64,000 nt of DNA, taken from the NCBI RefSeq assembly GCF_003323745.1, contig NZ_QOIL01000023.1, positions 1 through 64,000 on the forward strand, read 5' to 3'. The notes under the pieces were generated by a model, which saw only the letters and a list, made by a program, of their open reading frames with translations, was not told where the DNA came from and searched no databases. Each line of letters begins with the position of its first letter. Within the stretch, counting starts at the first letter, position 1. Below are positions 7,844-15,891 of the stretch, piece after piece. Both the position numbers and the translations under genes were made by a program. The DNA comes from Sphaerisporangium album. Its GTDB lineage: Bacteria > Actinomycetota > Actinomycetes > Streptosporangiales > Streptosporangiaceae.

Positions 7844-9040
7844 ATGAGGGATACCCGCCGCGCGCGGTTGATCCTTGGCCTGCTGCTGGCCGCGGCGCTC
7901 GTCCTGATCACGATCGACCACCGGCAGCGCGACGATTCGCTGTTCGAGCCGGTGCGCGGCGCCGCCGCGTCGCTGTTCGGCGCGGCGGAGGAGGCCGGGA
8001 CGAGCGTGGTGCGGCCCGTGGGCGACTTCGTCGACACCTTCGCCTCCGCCGGTGAGTACAAGCGGCAGATCGCGGCGGTCAGGGCGGAGAACTCGCGGCT
8101 GCGGCAGGAGCTCACCGCCCAGACCCTCGACCGGCAGCGCTCGGCGGAGCTCACCAAGATGCTGGGCCTGTCGGGCCTCGGCGGGTACCGCGTGGTGGCC
8201 GCCCAGGTGATCGCCAGGCGCGGCGTCCCCGGGTTCGAGGAGGCCGTCGAGATCGACGCCGGCTCGGGCGACGGCGTGAGGTCGGAGATGACCGTCCTGA
8301 ACGGCGACGGCCTGGTGGGCCGGGTCGTCCACACCGGCCCCGGCACCTCCACGGTGGTCCTGCTGACCGACCCGGCCTCGACGGCGGGGGCGCGCCTGGA
8401 GGGCGGCAACGAGGTCGGCGTGGTCACGGGGCTCGGCCGGGCGGCCGAGAGCCGTCTCATCCGTTTGCGGCTGCTCGACTCGGCGGGCCCGCTGGCCGTG
8501 GGCCGCCGCATCGTCAGCTTCGGGTCCGAGCACGGGGTGCCGTACGCGCCGGGGGTGCCGGTCGGCGTGATCGAGCGCGTGGAGCCCACCCCGGGCGAGC
8601 TGACCCGGGTGGCGTACGCCAAGCCGTTCGTCGACTTCGCGTCGCTGGACGTCGTCGGGGTGGTCGTGAAGGCCCCGCAGCGCGACCCCCGAGACGCGAT
8701 GCTGCCGCCGCCGCCCAGGAACCACGTCCGCGCGCCCGCCCCGTCCGCGCCTCCGTCGGCGCCGCCGTCCCGCGAGCCGTCCTCGGGGCCGTCCGTCTCG
8801 CCGTCGCCGTCCGCCACGGCGCGTGAGGAGGGCCGTCGCGAGCGGAAACGGCGCCAGCGCGACGAGCAGGGCGAGGAGGCCCAGCGGCCGGGCGCGGCCC
8901 GTGCGCACGCGCGCCACCAGCGGGCTCCGGCTCGGCGCCCGCACGCGGGCCCGCGCAGGCCCGCGCATCCGCGGGCGCATGACAAGCGGGACGGGCGTAC
9001 GGGCGGGCACAGGCAGGACCGAGCCGGCGGAAGGACTTGA
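7844..9040 (+). CDS. mreC: Rod shape-determining protein MreC
   Basis: MreC is a bitopic membrane protein that links MreB to the periplasmic wall-synthesis enzymes. The 398-residue product has an N-terminal membrane helix at about residues 7-23, a coiled-coil stretch near residues 65-110 (AAVRAENSRLRQEL), and the beta-barrel domain typical of the family, including GDGLVGRVVH. After about residue 285 it has a tail of roughly 110 residues that is first Pro/Ser-rich and then Arg/His-rich, longer than usual. The start ATG at 7844 leaves a 53-nt gap from mreB; mreD begins 4 nt after the stop. The tail has very biased composition, so a frameshift near the end cannot be excluded. Confidence 0.93.
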   Translation: MRDTRRARLILGLLLAAALVLITIDHRQRDDSLFEPVRGAAASLFGAAEEAGTSVVRPVGDFVDTFASAGEYKRQIAAVRAENSRLRQELTAQTLDRQRSAELTKMLGLSGLGGYRVVAAQVIARRGVPGFEEAVEIDAGSGDGVRSEMTVLNGDGLVGRVVHTGPGTSTVVLLTDPASTAGARLEGGNEVGVVTGLGRAAESRLIRLRLLDSAGPLAVGRRIVSFGSEHGVPYAPGVPVGVIERVEPTPGELTRVAYAKPFVDFASLDVVGVVVKAPQRDPRDAMLPPPPRNHVRAPAPSAPPSAPPSREPSSGPSVSPSPSATAREEGRRERKRRQRDEQGEEAQRPGAARAHARHQRAPARRPHAGPRRPAHPRAHDKRDGRTGGHRQDRAGGRT

Positions 9041-9044
9041 GGCG

Positions 9045-9575
9045 GTGCTCCGAGGGATCACGGCGGTGCTGCTCGCGGGCCTCATCATGATCGTGCAGGT
9101 GACGATCGTGAACCGCCTCCCCCTGCCCGGGGGCGGCGCCCCTGACCTGGTGCTGCTCGGCGTGGTGATGTTCGCCCTGGCGCGCGGCCCGGTCGCCGGG
9201 GCCGCCACCGGCTTCGCCGCGGGGCTGGCCACCGACCTGCTGCCGCCCTCCGCCCACGTCATGGGCCAGTACGCGCTGGTGTTCTGCCTGCTGGGGTACA
9301 CCGTCGGCCGCGCCGCCGAGCGGGCGCCGGGCGCGCCGGCGGTCACGGTGATCGTCGCGGTGATGCTCGCGCCGCTGCTGACGGCCGGGGTCGGCGGGCT
9401 GCTCGGCGATCCCCGGGCGGACTGGCGGTCGCTGCTCGCCCTGTGGCCGTCCCTGGTCATGTACAACCTGGCGATGGCGGCCCTGGTGTTCTGGGTGGTC
9501 TCGCGGTTCTCCGGGCGTCGCCGCAGGCGCGAGGCCGTCCCGACCGGCGCCTATCCGGTTCGGAGGCACGTGTGA
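9045..9575 (+). CDS. mreD: Rod shape-determining protein MreD
   Basis: The 176-residue product is a small integral membrane protein with about five hydrophobic segments and the family-like start LRGITAVLLAGLIMIVQVT. It works with MreC in the elongasome or its sporulation version. I chose GTG at 9045, 4 nt after the mreC stop and preceded by GGAAGGA; longer in-frame starts at 8823 or 8979 would add an Arg-rich stretch that mirrors the mreC tail in another frame and looks non-coding. The stop overlaps the start of the mrdA gene (GTGA). Confidence 0.88.
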   Translation: MLRGITAVLLAGLIMIVQVTIVNRLPLPGGGAPDLVLLGVVMFALARGPVAGAATGFAAGLATDLLPPSAHVMGQYALVFCLLGYTVGRAAERAPGAPAVTVIVAVMLAPLLTAGVGGLLGDPRADWRSLLALWPSLVMYNLAMAALVFWVVSRFSGRRRRREAVPTGAYPVRRHV

Positions 9576-11620
9576 TCCGGGTCCGTGCCAGGCTGGTGGT
9601 GCTCCAGTTCCTCGTCCTGATGCTGCTCGCCGTGCTGACGGTGAGGTTGTGGCAGGTGCAGGTCGTGCGCGGGTCGCAGTTCGTGGCGGCGGCGACCGAG
9701 ACCCGCACGCGCGACGTGATCGTCCCGGCCGTCCGGGGGCAGATCTACGACGCCTCCGGGCGTCCCCTGGTGCGTAACCGCGCCTCGCTGGTGGTGTCGG
9801 TGGACCGCGCCGAGCTGGAGCGCATGCCGGACGGCGGGGCGGGCGTGCTCAAGCGCCTCGCGGCGGTGCTCGGCCGCACGGCGAAGGAGCTGCGCGAGCG
9901 CATCCGTCCCTGCGGCCCGCACGTGACCCGTCCCTGCTGGCCGGGGTCGCTGTACTCGCAGATCCCCATCGACGACGACGTCTCGACCCGGCAGGCCCTG
10001 CAGATCCTGGAGCGCCAGGAGGACTTCCCCGGGGTGACCGCCGAGGTGCAGGCTGTGCGCGACTACCCGCTCGGCTCGGGCGCGTCGCAGACCCTCGGCT
10101 ATCTGCAGCCGGTCACCGAGGAGGAGCTGAAGAAGCGCTCCAAGCTCAAGGCGAACTTCTCCGGTGTCGACCTGGTCGGCAGGGACGGCCTGGAGTACGT
10201 CTACGACGAGGCGCTGCGCGGCTCGCCCGGCCTGCGCAGGGTCCAGGTGGACCGCATGGGCAAGGTGCTCGGCATCGAGCGGCAGACCGCGCCGGTGCCC
10301 GGCGACATCCTGATCACGAACATGGACGCCAACGTGCAGAAGGTCGTGGACAAGGCATTGGCGACCGCCATGAAGAACGCCCCCAAGGCGGACGGCGCCG
10401 CCGCGGTCGTCCTGGACGTCACGACGGGCGGGGTCATCGCGATCGGCAGCATGCCCACCTACGACCCGTCCGTCTGGGCGGGGGGCATCTCCGAGAAGGA
10501 CTACCAAAGGCTGCTGTCGGAGAAGGCGGGCCTGCCGCTGATCTCCCGGGCGACCCACGGCCAATACGCGCCCGGCTCGACGTTCAAGGTCTCCTCGGTC
10601 TCGGCGATGGTCAGGGACGGCTACCCGCTGCACGGCAAGTACGACTGCCCCGGGGTCTACGACGTCGCGGGCACGGCGTTCCACAACTTCCACGGCATCG
10701 GCCTCGGCACGCTCGATCTTCACACGGCCCTGGTGAAGTCCTGCGACACGATCTTCTACAAGGCGGCGTACGAGATGTGGCAGCGGGACGGCGGCCTGAA
10801 GCCCGTGGCCCGTCCCAAGGAGCCGATGACCAGCACCGCGAAGGCGTTCGGGTTCGGCAGGAAGACCGGTATCGACCTTCCGGGCGAGGTCCCCGGGCGC
10901 ATCCCCGGCCGCGCCTGGAAGAAGAAGATGTGGGACGCCACGCACCACTTCAGCTGCCTGCGGGCCAAGAACGGCTATCCCGAGGTCGAGAAGAAGAACC
11001 CGAGCCGCGCCGCCTACCTCAAGAGGCTCGCCCACGAGAACTGCGTGGAGGGCATGGAGTGGAAGGCCGCCGAGGCCGCCAACCTGTCGATCGGCCAGGG
11101 TGACGTGCTGGTGACGCCGCTGCAGCTCGCCGCCGCCTACGCCGCCCTGGTGGGGGACGGCAAGCTGCGCAGCCCGCGCATCGGCAAGGCGATCGCCCGG
11201 CCCGACGGCACCCACGTGGAGGAGATCAAGGCGCCGGTGACCGGCCGGCTCCCCATCGACAAGGGCACCCGTGACTACATCCGCGCCGCGCTGAGCGAGG
11301 TGACGTCCGACGGCACGGCCGCCGGGGCCTTCAGCGGGTTCCCGATGAATGTGGTGAAGATCGGCGGCAAGACGGGTACCGCCGAGGTGTACGGCAAGGA
11401 GGACACCTCCTGGTTCGCCTCCTTCGCGCCGGCGGCCGATCCCCGCTTCGTGGTGGTCGTCACGGTCTCGCAGGGCGGTCAGGGCGCCATGGCCGCGGCC
11501 CCGGCGGCGCGGGAGATCTGGGAGGGCATCTACGGCATCAAGGGCCAGGCGGCCCTGCCCGGGGGCAAGCCGGTCGAGCGGCTGCCGAAGATCAGGAGCG
11601 ACGGGACGGTGGTGCAGTGA
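9572..11620 (+). CDS. mrdA: Penicillin-binding protein 2, class B transpeptidase
   Basis: PBP2 cross-links peptidoglycan together with the glycosyltransferase RodA. The 682-residue protein has one N-terminal membrane helix (about residues 8-26), a pedestal domain with RGQIYDASGRPL near residue 56, and a transpeptidase domain with the catalytic serine at residue 336 in STFK, an SxD motif at residue 390 (SCD) and KTGT starting at residue 600. The SxD in place of the usual SxN is a known variant among class B enzymes. GTG at 9572 overlaps the mreD stop and has GGAGG upstream. The rodA start overlaps its own stop, so the pair is translationally coupled. Confidence 0.96.
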   Translation: MIRVRARLVVLQFLVLMLLAVLTVRLWQVQVVRGSQFVAAATETRTRDVIVPAVRGQIYDASGRPLVRNRASLVVSVDRAELERMPDGGAGVLKRLAAVLGRTAKELRERIRPCGPHVTRPCWPGSLYSQIPIDDDVSTRQALQILERQEDFPGVTAEVQAVRDYPLGSGASQTLGYLQPVTEEELKKRSKLKANFSGVDLVGRDGLEYVYDEALRGSPGLRRVQVDRMGKVLGIERQTAPVPGDILITNMDANVQKVVDKALATAMKNAPKADGAAAVVLDVTTGGVIAIGSMPTYDPSVWAGGISEKDYQRLLSEKAGLPLISRATHGQYAPGSTFKVSSVSAMVRDGYPLHGKYDCPGVYDVAGTAFHNFHGIGLGTLDLHTALVKSCDTIFYKAAYEMWQRDGGLKPVARPKEPMTSTAKAFGFGRKTGIDLPGEVPGRIPGRAWKKKMWDATHHFSCLRAKNGYPEVEKKNPSRAAYLKRLAHENCVEGMEWKAAEAANLSIGQGDVLVTPLQLAAAYAALVGDGKLRSPRIGKAIARPDGTHVEEIKAPVTGRLPIDKGTRDYIRAALSEVTSDGTAAGAFSGFPMNVVKIGGKTGTAEVYGKEDTSWFASFAPAADPRFVVVVTVSQGGQGAMAAAPAAREIWEGIYGIKGQAALPGGKPVERLPKIRSDGTVVQ

Positions 11621-12780
11621 ACCAGGCGCTCGTGCCGCGCAGCCGCTCCCTGGTCCAGCGGGCCATGGGAGCGCAGTCGGCGGTGTGGCGGGTCGACGGG
11701 GTGCTGCTCGTCGCCGTCATGGCGCTGTCGGTCATCGGCACGCTGCTGGTGTGGTCCTCGACGCGCACGTGGGCGGCGGGCGCGCCGACCGGCATGGTCA
11801 AGAAGCACGTGCTCAACCTGGTCATCGGGTGGGTGCTGTGCGGCATCGCGGCCCTCGCCGACCAGCGAACCCTGCGCATCTACGCACCGGCTGTGTACGG
11901 CGTGTCCCTGCTCGGGCTGCTCGCGGTCATCACCCCGCTCGGGTCCACCATCAACGGCTCCCACTCGTGGATCCTGCTCGGGGGCGGCTTCGCCGTGCAG
12001 CCGTCGGAGCTGGCCAAGCCCGCGTTGATCCTCATGCTGAGCGCGCTGCTGGCCGAGCCCGCGCCCGGCACCGACCGTCCGCGTCCGCTGGACCTGCTGC
12101 TGGCGATGACGGCCGCGGCCATCGCCATGGGCCTGGTCATGCTCCAGCCCGACTTCGGCACCACGATGGTGCTCGTCGTGATCACCGCCTCGTCCATGAT
12201 CTTCGCGGGGCTGCGCAAGCGGTACATCGTCGGGCTGGGCGCGCTCGCCCTGGCCGGGGCCGCGGCCGTGTGGCTGTTCGGCCTGCTCAAGCCGTACCAG
12301 GTCGCCCGGTTCACGGCGTTCATCGACCCGGCCAACGACCCGCGCGGCGCCGGGTACAACAGCACCCAGGCGCTGATCGCGATCGGCTCGGGCGAGCTGT
12401 TCGGCAAAGGACTGTTCCACGGGGGGCAGACCACCGGCCGGTTCGTCCCCGAGCAGCACACCGACTTCATCTTCACCGTGGTGGGGGAGGAGTTCGGCTT
12501 CCTCGGCTCGATCACCGTCGTGGCGCTGCTCGGCGTGGTGCTGCTGCGCGGGCTGCGCATCGCCCGCCAGTGCGACGACCGCTTCGGCGCGCTGGTGGTG
12601 GGCGGCATCGTCTGCTGGTTCGCCTTCCAGACGTTCATCAACGTCGGCATGACGATCGGCATCATGCCGATCACCGGCGTGCCGCTGCCCTTCGTCTCCT
12701 ACGGAGGGACGGCGACGTTCGCCAACATGATCGCCCTTGGGCTGCTCCAGGCCGTCCACATCCGCGAGCGGGCGTTCTGA
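11617..12780 (+). CDS. rodA: Peptidoglycan glycosyltransferase RodA (SEDS family)
   Basis: RodA polymerises lipid II into glycan strands at the membrane. The 387-residue product has about ten membrane helices. Family features include QPSELAKPALILML, the large extracellular loop with FIDPANDPRGAGYNSTQ, GLFHGGQTTGRFVPEQHTDF with the conserved E-H-T-D-F signature, and the C-terminal GVPLPFVSYGGTA. It starts with GTG inside the mrdA stop region and ends the mre operon. The SEDS-PBP2 pairing with mrdA is typical of elongation complexes. Confidence 0.97.
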   Translation: MNQALVPRSRSLVQRAMGAQSAVWRVDGVLLVAVMALSVIGTLLVWSSTRTWAAGAPTGMVKKHVLNLVIGWVLCGIAALADQRTLRIYAPAVYGVSLLGLLAVITPLGSTINGSHSWILLGGGFAVQPSELAKPALILMLSALLAEPAPGTDRPRPLDLLLAMTAAAIAMGLVMLQPDFGTTMVLVVITASSMIFAGLRKRYIVGLGALALAGAAAVWLFGLLKPYQVARFTAFIDPANDPRGAGYNSTQALIAIGSGELFGKGLFHGGQTTGRFVPEQHTDFIFTVVGEEFGFLGSITVVALLGVVLLRGLRIARQCDDRFGALVVGGIVCWFAFQTFINVGMTIGIMPITGVPLPFVSYGGTATFANMIALGLLQAVHIRERAF

Positions 12781-12835
12781 CCGTCCCCGGACGTGCTGGC
12801 GCGAGCCCGAGCAGGCAGCAACTACCCTTGGACAC

Positions 12836-14758
12836 ATGTCTGTCGAATCGCTGTTTCCTCTCCTGGAACCGCTTCTGCCGAGCGTGCAGAAGCCGATCCA
12901 GTATGTGGGGGGTGAGCTGAATTCGACCGTCAAGGACTGGGACGAGGCGACCGTCCGCTGGGCGCTGATGTACCCCGACGCCTACGAGGTGGGCCTTCCC
13001 AACCAGGGCGTTCAAATTCTCTACGAGATCCTCAACGAGCTGCCCGAGACGCTGGCCGAGCGCACCTACGCGGTCTGGCCCGATCTCGAGGCGCTCATGC
13101 GCGAGCACGGCGTGCCGCAGTTCACGGTCGACGCTCACCGGCCGGTGCGCGCGTTCGACGTGCTGGGCGTGTCGTTCTCCACCGAGCTCGGCTACACGAA
13201 CCTGCTCACCGCGCTCGACCTGGCCGGCATCCCGCTGGTCGCCGCCGACCGCGGCGAGGACGACCCGATCGTCCTGGCGGGCGGGCACGCCGCGTTCAAC
13301 CCCGAGCCGATCGCCGACTTCCTCGACGCCGCGGTTCTCGGGGACGGCGAGCAGATCTCCATCGCGATCTCCGAGGTCGTCCGCGAGTGGAAGGCCGAGG
13401 GCCGCCCCGGCGGCCGCGACGAGCTGCTCATGCGCCTGGCCTCGACCGGTGGCGTGTACGTGCCGAAGTTCTACGACGTCGAGTACCACCCGGACGGCCG
13501 CATCAAGCGGGTCGCCCCGAACCGCTCGGGCGTCCCGTGGCGGGTGCAGAAGCACACCGTCATGGACCTGGACGAGTGGCCCTATCCCAAGAAGCCGCTG
13601 GTGCCGCTGGCCGAGACGGTCCACGAGCGCTTCAGCGTCGAGATCTTCCGCGGCTGCACGCGCGGCTGCCGGTTCTGCCAGGCCGGCATGATCACGCGTC
13701 CGGTCCGCGAGCGGTCGATCACGACGATCGGCGACATGGTCGAGGTCGGCCTGAAGGAGTCCGGCTTCAACGAGGTCGGCCTGCTCTCGCTGTCCAGCGC
13801 CGACCACTCCGAGATCGCCGAGGTCGCCAAGGGCCTGGCGGACCGGTACGAGGGCACGAACACGGGCCTGTCCCTGCCCTCGACCCGGGTCGACGCGTTC
13901 AACATCGACCTGGCCAACGAGTTCTCGCGCAACGGCCGCCGCTCCGGCCTGACGTTCGCGCCCGAAGGCGGGTCCGAGCGCATGCGCAAGGTGATCAACA
14001 AGATGGTCACCGAGGAAGACCTGATCCGCACCGTCACCACGGCCTACAGCCAGGGGTGGCGGCAGGTGAAGCTGTACTTCATGTGCGGCCTGCCCACCGA
14101 GACCGACGAGGACGTGCTCGGCATCGCCGATCTCGCCAAGAAGGTCATCAAGGCCGGGCGCGAGGCCACAGGTTCCCGTGACATCCGCTGCACGGTCTCC
14201 ATCGGCGGTTTCGTCCCCAAGCCGCACACCCCGTTCCAGTGGGCCGCCCAGTGCGACCACGAGACGGTCGACAACCGGCTGAGGAAGCTCAGGGACGCGC
14301 TGCGCTCCGACAAGGAGTACGGAAAGGCCATCGGCTACCGCTACCACGACGGGCAGCCGTCGATCGTCGAGGGCCTGCTGTCGCGTGGCGACCGGCGGGT
14401 CGGCGCGGTGATCAGGGCCGTCTGGGAGGCCGGCGGCCGGTTCGACGGCTGGAGCGAGCACTTCTCCTTCGACCGCTGGATGTCCGGCGCCGAGCGCGCG
14501 TTCGACGGCCACCCCGTCGACGTCGCCTGGTACACCACTCGCGAGCGCGACGAGGTCGAGGTGCTCCCGTGGGACCACCTGGACGCCGGTCTCGACCGCG
14601 AGTGGCTCTGGCAGGACTGGCAGGACGCCGTCACCGAGACCGAGGTCGAGGACTGCCGGTGGACTCCCTGCTACGACTGCGGCGTCTGCCCGACCATGGG
14701 CACCGAGATCCAGATCGGCCCGACCGGCAGGAAACTGCTCCCGCTGACGGTCGTCTGA
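12836..14758 (+). CDS. Radical SAM protein with B12-binding-like N-terminus (TIGR03960 type)
   Basis: The 640-residue product begins with a region resembling the B12-binding domain seen in this group (MYPDAYEVGLPNQGVQILYE) and carries a radical SAM core with the cluster ligands C274-x3-C278-x2-C281. A Cys-rich C-terminus (CRWTPCYDCGVCPTMG, near residue 610) could hold a second cluster. The family is widespread in actinobacteria and Firmicutes, always next to a DUF2344 protein, as here. Some members are fused to that partner. The reaction is not established; a tRNA or rRNA modification role is often suspected because of the RNase E/ribosomal neighbourhood. ATG 12836 follows TACCCT by 7 nt with no Shine-Dalgarno, suggesting a leaderless mRNA. 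Confidence 0.9.
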   Translation: MSVESLFPLLEPLLPSVQKPIQYVGGELNSTVKDWDEATVRWALMYPDAYEVGLPNQGVQILYEILNELPETLAERTYAVWPDLEALMREHGVPQFTVDAHRPVRAFDVLGVSFSTELGYTNLLTALDLAGIPLVAADRGEDDPIVLAGGHAAFNPEPIADFLDAAVLGDGEQISIAISEVVREWKAEGRPGGRDELLMRLASTGGVYVPKFYDVEYHPDGRIKRVAPNRSGVPWRVQKHTVMDLDEWPYPKKPLVPLAETVHERFSVEIFRGCTRGCRFCQAGMITRPVRERSITTIGDMVEVGLKESGFNEVGLLSLSSADHSEIAEVAKGLADRYEGTNTGLSLPSTRVDAFNIDLANEFSRNGRRSGLTFAPEGGSERMRKVINKMVTEEDLIRTVTTAYSQGWRQVKLYFMCGLPTETDEDVLGIADLAKKVIKAGREATGSRDIRCTVSIGGFVPKPHTPFQWAAQCDHETVDNRLRKLRDALRSDKEYGKAIGYRYHDGQPSIVEGLLSRGDRRVGAVIRAVWEAGGRFDGWSEHFSFDRWMSGAERAFDGHPVDVAWYTTRERDEVEVLPWDHLDAGLDREWLWQDWQDAVTETEVEDCRWTPCYDCGVCPTMGTEIQIGPTGRKLLPLTVV

Positions 14759-14986
14759 CCCGCTGGATGGAAGCAAATACGGGCCGTAACCGTTGCACCA
14801 TAGAGGTCACCGGGTACGCCGCGGGGTCATGGTGGTCTAGCCTCTAGCGGTATGAGAGCCGTACGAGCCGCGACAGGGCGGGCCACCGGGCCCATATCCT
14901 GGGAAGACGGCCTTGGACGCGACACAGACATGGGAAGGATGACTTAGCTGAAGAACCCCGTTCCTGATGGGCCCCCGCCCGCGCCC

Positions 14987-15793
14987 GTGGTGCAGCGCCT
15001 TCGCGTGCGCTACGCCAAGCGTGGCCGCCTGCGGTTCACCAGCCATCGAGACATCTCGCGCGCCATCGAACGAGCGGTGCGCAGGGCCGGCATCCCGGTC
15101 GGCTTCAGCGCGGGATTCACCCCCCATCCGAAGATCTCTTACGCGGGAGCCGCCCCCACCGGGGTGGCCAGCGAAGCCGAATATCTGGAGATCGGCGTCG
15201 TCACGGCCTGCGAGCCGGACCGTCTTCGCGCCGAGCTCGACTCGTCGCTGCCGACCGGCCTCGACGTCCTGGACGTCGTGGAGGCGAGCGGCGGCAGTCT
15301 GGCCGACCGGCTGCAGGGCTCGGTCTGGGACGTACGCCTGCCCGGCGCGGACCCGGCCGAGGCCAGGGACGCGGCCGAGCGGTTCATGGCGGCCGAGCGC
15401 GTGGAGGTCGAGCGCCTGACGAAGAAGGGCCCGCGCCGCTTCGACGCGCGCGAGGCCGTCATCATGCTGACGGCCGAGGACCCCGACGGCACAGCCGCGC
15501 GGACGGCTCGCGAAGGAACGGAAGAAACGGCGGACCGGGACCCCGGCCCGCCATGTGCGATACTTCGTATGGTTGTACGGCACGTTACGCCCGCCGTCCG
15601 ACCGGACGACGTGCTCACGGGTCTGCGTCTAGTGGCCGCCTTCGCGCCGCCGTCACCCCCCACGGTGACCAGGCTGGCGCAGGGTCCGCTCGACGCGCGC
15701 ACCGGTGCAACGGCCGACCCGCTCGACCTGGACCGCGACACTCGCGGCGGCGAGCCGGGACCGGCTGTGCGGCACGTCGGTGACCACAAATAG
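14987..15793 (+). CDS. DUF2344 (TIGR03936) protein, radical SAM partner
   Basis: The product of about 268 residues begins with LRVRYAKRGRLRFTSHRD, the signature of the DUF2344 family, whose members sit beside or are fused to the TIGR03960 radical SAM protein upstream. The central part contains GFTPHPKISYAGA. Its biochemical role is unknown. The start is uncertain: GTG at 14987 is given, but an in-frame CTG at 14948 lies 8 nt after GGGAAGGA, the best ribosome binding site in the region, and would add 13 residues. A stop codon directly before that CTG limits any further extension. Confidence 0.85.
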   Translation: MVQRLRVRYAKRGRLRFTSHRDISRAIERAVRRAGIPVGFSAGFTPHPKISYAGAAPTGVASEAEYLEIGVVTACEPDRLRAELDSSLPTGLDVLDVVEASGGSLADRLQGSVWDVRLPGADPAEARDAAERFMAAERVEVERLTKKGPRRFDAREAVIMLTAEDPDGTAARTAREGTEETADRDPGPPCAILRMVVRHVTPAVRPDDVLTGLRLVAAFAPPSPPTVTRLAQGPLDARTGATADPLDLDRDTRGGEPGPAVRHVGDHK

Positions 15794-15891
15794 GACTTGG
15801 CGCCGGGCCCCGCGGCCTGACGTACAGCGAGAGACGAGAGCTCCCGCGCGGCGCGCACGACGTGCCCGGGAGCTGACGGGAGAACGCCCGC

